Of a stretch of DNA of 12,568 nucleotides, positions 1 to 5,908 are shown one piece after another. The notes below the pieces were generated by a model that was not told where the DNA came from, searched no databases, and worked only from the letters and a program-made list of their open reading frames with translations. Location: contig CAJGCQ010000029.1 in NCBI GenBank assembly GCA_904501875.1, forward strand, positions 1 to 12,568, read 5' to 3'. The translations under genes and the position numbers were made by a program. Every line of letters starts with the position of its first letter. The stretch's first letter is position 1. This DNA is from Clostridiaceae bacterium (GTDB lineage Bacteria; Bacillota; Clostridia; Oscillospirales; Acutalibacteraceae).

Positions 1-542
1 CCGCTGTCGGATTTAAGGCTGCCGTAAACCACAGCCTCATACTCACGGGTAAAGGAATGCTCCTTTATCTGCTCGGCTAATTTATTATGTGCAAAATCGT
101 TTTTTGCAACCATTAAAAGTCCGCTTGTGTCTTTATCAATTCGGTGGACAATACCCGGGCGCATAACCCCGTTAATCCCCGAAAGCGAATCGCCGCAATG
201 ATACATAAGCGCATTTACAAGGGTGCCAGAATAATTACCCGCTGCAGGGTGCACTACCATACCCTTTGGCTTGTTTACAACGAGCAGGTCACTATCCTGA
301 TACACTATATCAAGAGAGATATTCTCGGGGGTTATATCATAAACCTCAGGGTCAGGCAGAGTGATTTCCACCCTGTCCCCATCCTTTACCTTGGCATTTT
401 TGGCGGCCACTTTGCCGTTTATAAACACATTTCCGTCTGCAATAAGTCCCGCCGCACGGGAACGGGTTATCTTGGCTTCTTTAGCGGTAAAAACATCAAT
501 ACGCACTGTTTCCCCGCTAAAGACCGTTTCAATCCTCTCCAT
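1..542 (-). CDS. rluD: 23S rRNA pseudouridine synthase RluD family (partial, C-terminus beyond window edge)
   Basis: The gene starts at ATG 542-540 and runs off the left edge, so about 180 residues are visible of a family normally near 300. I translated it by hand. An S4 RNA-binding domain covers roughly residues 14-75. The start of the RluA/RluD catalytic domain follows, with NKPKGMVVHPAAG at 90-102 and the signature HRIDKDTSGL at 133-142. D136 matches the catalytic aspartate of the RLDxxTSG motif. The family isomerises uridines in large-subunit rRNA (helix 69 in E. coli RluD); the exact target here is inferred. The start codon lies inside the end of lspA (14-nt overlap), with a GGAG 7 nt upstream, which suggests translational coupling. 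The lspA-rluD order is common in Bacillota. RluD is much likelier than other RluA-family members because of this context, but the missing C-terminus prevents certainty. Confidence 0.9.
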   Translation of the reverse strand, partial: MERIETVFSGETVRIDVFTAKEAKITRSRAAGLIADGNVFINGKVAAKNAKVKDGDRVEITLPDPEVYDITPENISLDIVYQDSDLLVVNKPKGMVVHPAAGNYSGTLVNALMYHCGDSLSGINGVMRPGIVHRIDKDTSGLLMVAKNDFAHNKLAEQIKEHSFTREYEAVVYGSLKSDS

Positions 543-1044
543 TGCCCTGCTCCGAAAGATTTAGAGGCTTTTTTTGCTTTTCTTCCTTTATAGTATCCAA
601 AATAAAATAAAGAATCAGAAGCCCCGCTCCGACAACAACAGCACAGTCAGCCACATTAAACACGGGAAAGGAAGGGAAAAACTCAAAATGCAGAAAATCA
701 ACAACATTTCCCCCTCGGAATATGCGGTCAATCATATTGCCGATACCGCCCGAAAGTACAAGGCTTATAGCCCACAGCATAAGACGGTTTTTTTTGCCGT
801 ATTTAACATACAAAAAAATACAAAAGGCCATTATCACAACGGTTATCGGAACAAGTATTAAGGTGTGACCGTACAAAAGTCCCCATGCGCCGCCACGGTT
901 ATGAATATAAGTAAGGTTAATGAAGCCATTTATAAAGTCCCGAGACTCACCGAGAAGAAAATTAGCCGAAATATAATATTTTGTAAGCTGGTCTGCTAAG
1001 ATTAATAAAGCCCCGCACAAAACAGCTAATATATATGAAATCAA
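529..1044 (-). CDS. lspA: Lipoprotein signal peptidase (signal peptidase II)
   Basis: LspA is a membrane aspartyl protease that cleaves the signal peptide from diacylglyceryl-modified prolipoproteins at the lipobox cysteine. The 171-residue length is typical. Visible family marks are DQLTK near residues 18-22, NRGGAWG at 49-55 (the NxGaaFg-like motif), GNMIDR at 102-107, and the two catalytic aspartates in VVDF (D116) and NVADC (D133). Hydrophobic stretches at about 3-17, 60-80, 88-102 and 133-150 fit four membrane helices. The start is TTG at 1044-1042, with a GGGAG ribosome site 8 nt upstream in the gap after divIVA. The C-terminal tail is hydrophilic and its coding DNA contains the start of rluD. 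Family assignment is very secure; the TTG start is likely because the transmembrane segment begins immediately. Confidence 0.96.
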   Translation of the reverse strand: MISYILAVLCGALLILADQLTKYYISANFLLGESRDFINGFINLTYIHNRGGAWGLLYGHTLILVPITVVIMAFCIFLYVKYGKKNRLMLWAISLVLSGGIGNMIDRIFRGGNVVDFLHFEFFPSFPVFNVADCAVVVGAGLLILYFILDTIKEEKQKKPLNLSEQGNGED

Positions 1045-1052
1045 ATACTTCG

Positions 1053-1057
1053 CTCCC
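1053..1057 (-). promoter_or_regulatory. Ribosome binding site of lspA (supports TTG start)
   Basis: On the minus strand GGGAG lies 8 nt before the TTG codon at 1044-1042, in the 23-nt gap between divIVA and lspA. It supports the unusual TTG start, since no ATG occurs nearby before the first membrane helix. Confidence 0.6.
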
Positions 1058-1067
1058 TGTATATAGT

Positions 1068-1832
1068 TTATTCTTCGTCTGCTTCGGCAGGTGTATCGTC
1101 GGTCACCGTAAAACCATTATCGGGCTTTGCCGTCTGAGTGCTGTCAACAGCATTATTTTCAGCAGGCTCGGGTGAGACGGCGGGTGCTACTATAAAGTTT
1201 TCGGGTTCAGGCGCTTTGTCAACCGCCGCAGACACCGCCTCAGCAATGCGCTTCGGGTCCATAGGAACTGTATCCGGCAGGGCCTTTAGCAATTCAAGAT
1301 GTTCCTTATATTTAGCCGAAACCGCTGCCCTAAATGCGGACATCTCCATTTTAAGCTTGTCATAAAGCAGCTGCTGTCTTGCTACACTGTCCTCTGCGGC
1401 AGCTTTCATACTGTCTGCTTTAATCTGTGCGGTCTTAACCATATCTGCAAGCTCTTTTTCAAGGTTAGCCTTGCGTTCCTGTGCCTTAAGCTCAAAGGCG
1501 TTAGCAAGCTCCTTTTCATGTGCGGTTATAACCTCAATGTTAGTCTCGGCATTCTTTACAATCTGCTCGCTCTTCTGCTTTGCCTCGTCTACTATCTGCT
1601 CGGCAAGCTTCTGTGCCGAAAGAAGTACATTTTGAATGCTGTTCTGAGAGCTTTTAAGGCTTTCTATTTCCTTATCCAAAGACTCAATTTTTGCTCTGTA
1701 CTCCTTAATTGCTCGGTCAAACTGGGCATAGTCCGACTCGATTTTATCGAGAAGAACATCTACCTCCTCCTGCTTGTAGCCGCTCATTGATTTTGTAAAT
1801 TTAACATTTCTGATTTCAGCAGCAGATAACAT
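1068..1832 (-). CDS. divIVA: DivIVA-family septum/pole-site coiled-coil protein
   Basis: DivIVA proteins bind strongly curved membrane at septa and poles and recruit division or cell-wall factors. The 254-residue protein begins with the conserved DivIVA lipid-binding module: FTKSMSGYKQEEVDVLLDKI occupies about residues 12-31, with the GY..EVD..L pattern intact. A long charged, Ala/Glu/Lys-rich region at about 30-185 reads as coiled coil, and the last ~60 residues are an acidic Pro/Ala/Thr-rich tail likely to be disordered. Compared with Bacillus subtilis DivIVA, the membrane-inserting Phe17-Arg18 pair is replaced by Met16-Ser17. The ATG at 1832-1830 has an AGGAGG site 7 nt upstream that overlaps the ylmH stop. 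The position after ylmH matches the classical ylm-divIVA cluster. Family assignment is secure; whether it has a DivIVA-like or a GpsB-like partner set cannot be told from sequence. Confidence 0.93.
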   Translation of the reverse strand: MLSAAEIRNVKFTKSMSGYKQEEVDVLLDKIESDYAQFDRAIKEYRAKIESLDKEIESLKSSQNSIQNVLLSAQKLAEQIVDEAKQKSEQIVKNAETNIEVITAHEKELANAFELKAQERKANLEKELADMVKTAQIKADSMKAAAEDSVARQQLLYDKLKMEMSAFRAAVSAKYKEHLELLKALPDTVPMDPKRIAEAVSAAVDKAPEPENFIVAPAVSPEPAENNAVDSTQTAKPDNGFTVTDDTPAEADEE

Positions 1833-1839
1833 TGGAATG

Positions 1840-1845
1840 CCTCCT
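1840..1845 (-). promoter_or_regulatory. Strong ribosome binding site of divIVA overlapping the ylmH stop codon
   Basis: The minus strand carries AGGAGG 7 nt before the divIVA ATG. Its first two bases are the last two of the ylmH TAG stop (1846-1844), so the junction reads TAGGAGG. Ribosomes finishing YlmH release directly on the divIVA site, which favours tight coupling. Confidence 0.8.
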
Positions 1846-2578
1846 AAATATATTTTTTGTAATTAATTATAATTCTGTTCTTCTTAGTCCTATTATTAAG
1901 GGAACCGAGTAAAAATCTTCCCTTTCCCCGAACCGAGATTATATCCCCCTCGGCAACCGATTTTGTCGGCTTGGTTACAGGCACAGAATTAACCGACACA
2001 ATACCGTAAGCTATGGCTTCAAGCGCTTTTGTTCGTGAAAAGCCGCAGAGAGCAGATATTACGCAATCAATTCTATCGGATGCGGCTGTGTCGGTAAATT
2101 CTATAAGCTCATCACCCTTCGGAAGGGGGAGTGTGTATCCGTCGGTCACGGCAACCCCTGTATGACCTATTTTTGTAACCTGATTTTTTATGTAATCACA
2201 TATTTCATCGGTCACAAAAACTACAGCCCTGCCCTGCTCGGTTAAAATATCACCCACAGTTTCCCGCTTTATTCCAAGGGCCATAAGAGAGCCTAAAAAA
2301 TCACGGTGGGAAAGAACATCGCTTTCCCTGAATTTAAAGGTAAGGGCGCTTATTGGGAAGGAATTTTCCGCCATCCAATCGGGAAAACAGCCCAGCATTA
2401 CCCTTTCGGCGGTATCATAACCGCCGAAAAAGGCAGTACGGCAAACTATATTTTTGAGGGTTTGACGCGCTAAAACCGCTTCGGCAGCCGAAAGAAAGCC
2501 TAAAAATTTAGGCTTTGAGGTTTTGGCGCAAATATCGGCAGTATCCTTTAGCCTTGCTTTAAAAAGCTCGGTTTCCAT
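1844..2578 (-). CDS. ylmH: YlmH-type S4-domain RNA-binding protein
   Basis: The protein has 244 residues, the normal YlmH size. The central family hallmark HRDFLGSLMALGIKRETVGD is at residues 91-110, followed by AVVFVTDEICDYI at 118-130. A C-terminal S4 RNA-binding domain spans about 168-230, containing SRTKALEAIAYGIVSVNSVP (181-200) and the GDIISVRGKGRF turn (211-222). Bacillus YlmH is known from the sepF-divIVA neighbourhood and has been reported to bind 50S subunits carrying stalled peptidyl-tRNA in ribosome quality control. That role is knowledge of the family, not visible here. The ATG at 2578-2576 shares one base with the sepF stop (TAATG), a coupling arrangement. The C-terminus is basic. 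The gene lies next to sepF without the ylmG gene found between them in Bacillus. Confidence 0.93.
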   Translation of the reverse strand: METELFKARLKDTADICAKTSKPKFLGFLSAAEAVLARQTLKNIVCRTAFFGGYDTAERVMLGCFPDWMAENSFPISALTFKFRESDVLSHRDFLGSLMALGIKRETVGDILTEQGRAVVFVTDEICDYIKNQVTKIGHTGVAVTDGYTLPLPKGDELIEFTDTAASDRIDCVISALCGFSRTKALEAIAYGIVSVNSVPVTKPTKSVAEGDIISVRGKGRFLLGSLNNRTKKNRIIINYKKYI

Positions 2579-3057
2579 TAAAAGTAGCCTTTGGTGGCAT
2601 CATCAAAATCCTCGAGCATCAATTCACCCAGAACATCCACATTAGTAGGAACGATTATAAAGGTGCTGTTTGCAACCTTGCGGATATTGCCGCCGTTAGC
2701 ATATGCAACGCCGCTTAAAAAGTCAACAATTCTGCGGGAAACATCACGGTTAGCCACCTCAAGGTTTAAAACAACCGTCTTTCTTGCGTTTAAATGGTCG
2801 GCAATAGAGGTTACATCCTCAAAGCGGTCAGGTTTAACAAGAACAACCTGCATCTGCGACTGATTAAAGTTCACGGTTTTGCCCTTTCCGCCCAAGCGTA
2901 TAGAAGGCTCGGTGGATTTTACCGAGGGTTGCTCATAAAAGGCCGCTTTTTTCGGCTTCTCTGCCGGCTTTTCCTCTTGTGTATCCTCGATTTCTTCCTC
3001 GAATTCGTCCTCATCAGGTACATTCATTATGTTTTTTATGCTGTCTAAAAGTCCCAT
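2578..3057 (-). CDS. sepF: Cell division protein SepF (FtsZ membrane anchor)
   Basis: SepF binds FtsZ and tethers it to the membrane, bundling filaments at the division ring. I place the start at ATG 3057-3055, giving 159 residues, although the frame stays open upstream to 3162. The upstream part encodes an unrelated hydrophobic stretch overlapping ylmE, whereas MGLLDSIKNIMNV is the expected N-terminal amphipathic membrane-targeting helix, and AAGGAG sits 9 nt before this ATG. An acidic, lysine-containing linker fills residues 14-60. The SepF core runs from about 66 to 156, with RKTVVLNLEVANRDVSRRIV at 92-111, DFLSGVAYANGG at 112-123 and FIIVPTNV at 133-140. The glycine in FLSGV aligns with the conserved interface glycine of the family. 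A 22-nt gap separates it from ylmE, and it shares one base with ylmH. Very secure. Confidence 0.95.
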   Translation of the reverse strand: MGLLDSIKNIMNVPDEDEFEEEIEDTQEEKPAEKPKKAAFYEQPSVKSTEPSIRLGGKGKTVNFNQSQMQVVLVKPDRFEDVTSIADHLNARKTVVLNLEVANRDVSRRIVDFLSGVAYANGGNIRKVANSTFIIVPTNVDVLGELMLEDFDDATKGYF

Positions 3058-3066
3058 TTTTTTCTG

Positions 3067-3072
3067 CTCCTT
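3067..3072 (-). promoter_or_regulatory. Ribosome binding site that fixes the sepF start
   Basis: AAGGAG on the minus strand lies 9 nt before ATG 3057-3055, within the 22-nt gap after the ylmE stop. It favours the short 159-residue SepF over the frame extension to 3162. Confidence 0.8.
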
Positions 3073-3079
3073 ATCAATT

Positions 3080-3790
3080 TTATTTATATATGCGTCTGCC
3101 GAAAAGAGAAGTCCCCACCCTAACAAGGGTAGCACCCTCCTCGGCGGCAATATCAAAATCATTTGACATTCCCATCGACAGTACGCTCATATTACTATTA
3201 TCTATTTTTTTGCCCCTAATGTCAATAAACAGTTTATACATTTTACGGAAATATTTTCGGCTTTCTTCGGGAAAATCGGTTACAGGCGGTATAGCCATCA
3301 GTCCTTTTACCTTTATTGCAGGCAATTTTGCAATTTCTTCTACCGCATTTTCCAGTTCATTAGGTGCAAAGCCCGACTTTGACTCTTCACCGCCGATATT
3401 AACTTCCAGGAGAATGTCCATTTCAATTCCGTTTTTTAACGCCTGTTTTGAAATTTCATTTGCAAGCCGCAGAGAATCAACCGATTCTATCATTTCAACC
3501 TTATCGATAATGTCCTTAACCTTATTTGTCTGCAAATGGCCTATAAAATGGCTGTGGGCGGGCTTTAAAAGGCTGTGCTTTGAAAGCAGCTCCTGCACAC
3601 GGTTTTCGCCGATATGGGTGATTCCCTTTTCTATTGCGTAGTTTATTGTATCGGCATCCACCGTCTTTGTTGCAGCAAGCAGGGTTATATCCTTTATATT
3701 ACGCCCCGATCTTTCCGCTGCGGTATTCAGTCTTTCCCAAACCCTTTCAAAATTAAAATCAAATTCCTCAGCTGATAATTTTTCCATCAT
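3080..3790 (-). CDS. ylmE: YggS/YlmE family PLP-binding protein (PLP homeostasis protein)
   Basis: Members of this family (E. coli YggS, human PLPBP, Bacillus YlmE) bind pyridoxal 5'-phosphate in an alanine-racemase-type TIM barrel and influence vitamin B6 and amino-acid balance, without a clear enzymatic reaction. The 236-residue length is typical. The PLP-lysine is K42 in LLAATKTV (37-44). Further signatures are GENRVQEL (61-68), HFIGHLQTNK (81-90), and SMGMSNDFDIAAEEGATLVR (205-224) with GTSLFGRR (226-233), which form the phosphate-binding end of the barrel. The ATG at 3790-3788 lies inside the upstream HlyD-like gene (23-nt overlap), preceded by an AAAGGAAAG-type site. A second ATG follows at once, so the true first Met could be either. 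The ylmE-sepF pairing is conserved in many Gram-positive bacteria. Confidence 0.94.
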   Translation of the reverse strand: MMEKLSAEEFDFNFERVWERLNTAAERSGRNIKDITLLAATKTVDADTINYAIEKGITHIGENRVQELLSKHSLLKPAHSHFIGHLQTNKVKDIIDKVEMIESVDSLRLANEISKQALKNGIEMDILLEVNIGGEESKSGFAPNELENAVEEIAKLPAIKVKGLMAIPPVTDFPEESRKYFRKMYKLFIDIRGKKIDNSNMSVLSMGMSNDFDIAAEEGATLVRVGTSLFGRRIYK

Positions 3791-4973
3791 AAAGGTTCTT
3801 TCCTTTCACGATAATCTCATCGTAGAGTCTAAGTACTGAGTTATCATCGGTCTGCTTTTCACATATCAAATATTCACCGTCGGTAAAGATTACCTTCACC
3901 TCAACAAACTTCACCTGCATACCCGTAAGCACATAAACACCCCGCTTTGAATCCACAACACGAAGGGCGCTTTTGGGCACCTTTAATCCGCTGTATTCCT
4001 TTTTCACAACCGTCATAGGGCCTGTTCTCATGGAGGCTAGTTCGCTGTTCATATCGTTGCAGGCGAAAAGCACAACCGCACTTGAGCCGCTTTCTGATAT
4101 GTTGATTTTGCTTACGGTAACAGGCAGCTTAGGATAGCTTTTTACCGAGGTATATAATGTAAGATTGTCCCCAACTTTATAATTAAGAGACTCATCAATA
4201 GTCACCTCGGCGGCGATATACCACTCATAATCCGAAACGATTTTTCCTACAACGTTATCTTGCACGCTTTCGGCCTTTATACCTTCAAGATATTCGGGAG
4301 TTATAGCGTCTAAATTATCACATTTAAGGATATTTTCATATCCGTCCGCATTAGAGACAAAATAGCCCGACATCTCTGCCTTTAAAGTACTTTTTGCCGT
4401 GGGCAGAGATGCGGAAAGTTGTTCCCTTTCGGCATTGAGAGCCGTGAGATGAACCGAAAAATCTGCTGTTTGACCCATAGCCGCCTGCCGTCTGTTATAA
4501 GAGGAGAGGAGCTCTTCTGATTTTTCCGAAAAGCTATCGTAATTACCGCCCGAACCGCTTAGGATAAGACTGTTCAAATTCCTTGCAATCTTTGAATTTA
4601 TCATATCAAGGTCGGCCGCCTCTAAATCGTTGTAGCTTAACATTTCCTCGATATCCGCTATTTTACCGTTTACCGAATCCAATCTTTCGAGGGTGATTGA
4701 AGCAGATTCGCTATCGTAAATATTAGCGATTACGCCGTCCTTTGCAACACGGTTGCCGTCCCCTATTATAAAGTGCATAACCCCGCCGCCCGACGAAGTT
4801 ACGAGAGTTTCGTTCCTTATTATTATTCCCGTAATATTCAGACCGTCCGCAATATCGCTGAAAACTGCCGTTTCGGTCTTTACGGGCTTATAAATGGAGG
4901 AAACTGCCTGATGAAAGGCAAAAACCGTAATCAGCAGAATAACGAAGCCTTTAAGTACTGTTGTTCCCTTCAT
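3768..4973 (-). CDS. HlyD-like single-pass membrane protein, adaptor-like, function unknown
   Basis: This 401-residue protein has a short basic N-terminus, one hydrophobic helix at about residues 9-27 and a long extracytoplasmic part. That part resembles membrane-fusion/HlyD adaptors: a first half of a lipoyl-like barrel-sandwich at about 48-87 (including GGGVMHFIIGDGNRVAKDG, 62-80), a helical hairpin-like segment at about 93-198, a second barrel half near 198-216 (KAEMSGYF), then beta-rich domains to the end, including SGLKVPKSALRVVDSKRGVY (328-347), a typical adaptor motif. No ABC or RND partner is in the window. ATG 4973-4971 overlaps the miaA stop (ATGA), with GGGAGG 7 nt upstream, and the 3' end overlaps ylmE by 23 nt. 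I infer an envelope role connected to division or cell-wall assembly because of its place upstream of ylmE-sepF-ylmH-divIVA. The fold call is moderate and the function unknown. Confidence 0.7.
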   Translation of the reverse strand: MKGTTVLKGFVILLITVFAFHQAVSSIYKPVKTETAVFSDIADGLNITGIIIRNETLVTSSGGGVMHFIIGDGNRVAKDGVIANIYDSESASITLERLDSVNGKIADIEEMLSYNDLEAADLDMINSKIARNLNSLILSGSGGNYDSFSEKSEELLSSYNRRQAAMGQTADFSVHLTALNAEREQLSASLPTAKSTLKAEMSGYFVSNADGYENILKCDNLDAITPEYLEGIKAESVQDNVVGKIVSDYEWYIAAEVTIDESLNYKVGDNLTLYTSVKSYPKLPVTVSKINISESGSSAVVLFACNDMNSELASMRTGPMTVVKKEYSGLKVPKSALRVVDSKRGVYVLTGMQVKFVEVKVIFTDGEYLICEKQTDDNSVLRLYDEIIVKGKNLYDGKIIS

Positions 4974-5908
4974 TCTGTTTCCTCCCTTTCTAAAAATTCT
5001 TTTATGAGCCTTGCGGCATCTTTTACAGGATTCACTGTCTCGTCAGCGTAAATCCAATTTATGCGTTTATCCCTGTTAAACCAGGTAAGCTGTCTTTTTG
5101 CGTAGCGTCTTGTTTGCCGTTTTAGGTTTTCTGCAGCTTCACTGAGACTGCACTCGCCCCTTAAATAACCCGCAAGCTCTTTATGTCCTATCGCCTGCAC
5201 CGCACCGCCGCTCTCCTTAAGGGCGGCTTCTGCTTCCTCTGAAAGTCCGTTTTTAAGCATTATATCAACCCTTTGATTTATGCGTTCATAAAGCTTTTCA
5301 CGGTCTCGGTAATTAATACCTATCAAAAGCGGCTTAATATGCTCCTCGCCTTTACGGGAAAGCTCGTTTTGTTCAGTAATGGTTTTACCAGTTGTTTTAT
5401 AAACCTCAAATGCACGGATTATTCTGCGGCGGTTATTCGGGTGCAGTCTTTTAGCTGTATCAGGGTCAAACCCCGATAATTCCTTTAACATTTCCTCTGC
5501 GCCGATTTGGTCAAAGTGGTTTTCGAGGTCTCTGCGGAGTGCATAATCGGTCTCTTCGTCGGTATATTCCGTATTGTCGGCAAGGGAGCTTATATAAAGT
5601 CCTGTACCGCCTACTACTATTGGCAAATTTCCCCTATTTGCAATATCAGCTATAACACCTCGTGCCGCCTTTACATAATCAGCCACAGAGTAGTTGATGC
5701 TTGGCTCTAAAAATTCCAACAGATGGTGGGGTATGCCCCCCATTTCCGAAATATCGGGAGCGGCAGAGGCAATGTGTATTCCTTTATAAATCTGCATGGA
5801 ATCGGCAGAGACTATCTCCCCTGAAAACTTCTCTGCAAGTGTAATTCCGAGTCCCGTTTTGCCCGAGGCAGTGGGCCCTACAACGAAAACTGTTTTTATC
5901 CTGCTCAT
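4970..5908 (-). CDS. miaA: tRNA dimethylallyltransferase MiaA
   Basis: MiaA transfers the dimethylallyl group from DMAPP to N6 of adenosine 37 in tRNAs reading UNN codons, giving i6A, the substrate of MiaB encoded earlier in the same cluster. The 312 residues match the family. The P-loop is GPTASGKT at 11-18, followed by the SADSMQIYKG motif at 34-43 and GGTGLYI at 100-106. AKRLHPNNRRRIIRAFEVY spans 152-170, and the QAIGHKEL and RRYAKRQLTWFNRD segments near the C-terminus are standard for tRNA binding and catalysis. The start ATG 5908-5906 overlaps the mutL stop in an ATGA junction, and the upstream ribosome site is weak, so expression probably depends on mutL translation. Its stop overlaps the HlyD-like start in the same way. 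Very secure. Confidence 0.97.
   Translation of the reverse strand: MSRIKTVFVVGPTASGKTGLGITLAEKFSGEIVSADSMQIYKGIHIASAAPDISEMGGIPHHLLEFLEPSINYSVADYVKAARGVIADIANRGNLPIVVGGTGLYISSLADNTEYTDEETDYALRRDLENHFDQIGAEEMLKELSGFDPDTAKRLHPNNRRRIIRAFEVYKTTGKTITEQNELSRKGEEHIKPLLIGINYRDREKLYERINQRVDIMLKNGLSEEAEAALKESGGAVQAIGHKELAGYLRGECSLSEAAENLKRQTRRYAKRQLTWFNRDKRINWIYADETVNPVKDAARLIKEFLEREETE

Noticed and set aside
144..593. Plus-strand open frame of 149 codons
   Set aside because: Antisense to rluD and the lspA end, no ribosome site, no recognisable domain.
3058..3162. N-terminal extension of SepF by 35 residues
   Set aside because: Overlaps ylmE, lacks its own ribosome site, and hides the expected amphipathic N-terminal helix; AAGGAG before 3057 decides for the shorter form.
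2979..3641. Long plus-strand open frame (220 codons)
   Set aside because: Lies antisense to ylmE and the start of sepF, both recognised genes; its translation is rich in Ser/Leu/Phe runs typical of a shadow frame and has no ribosome site.
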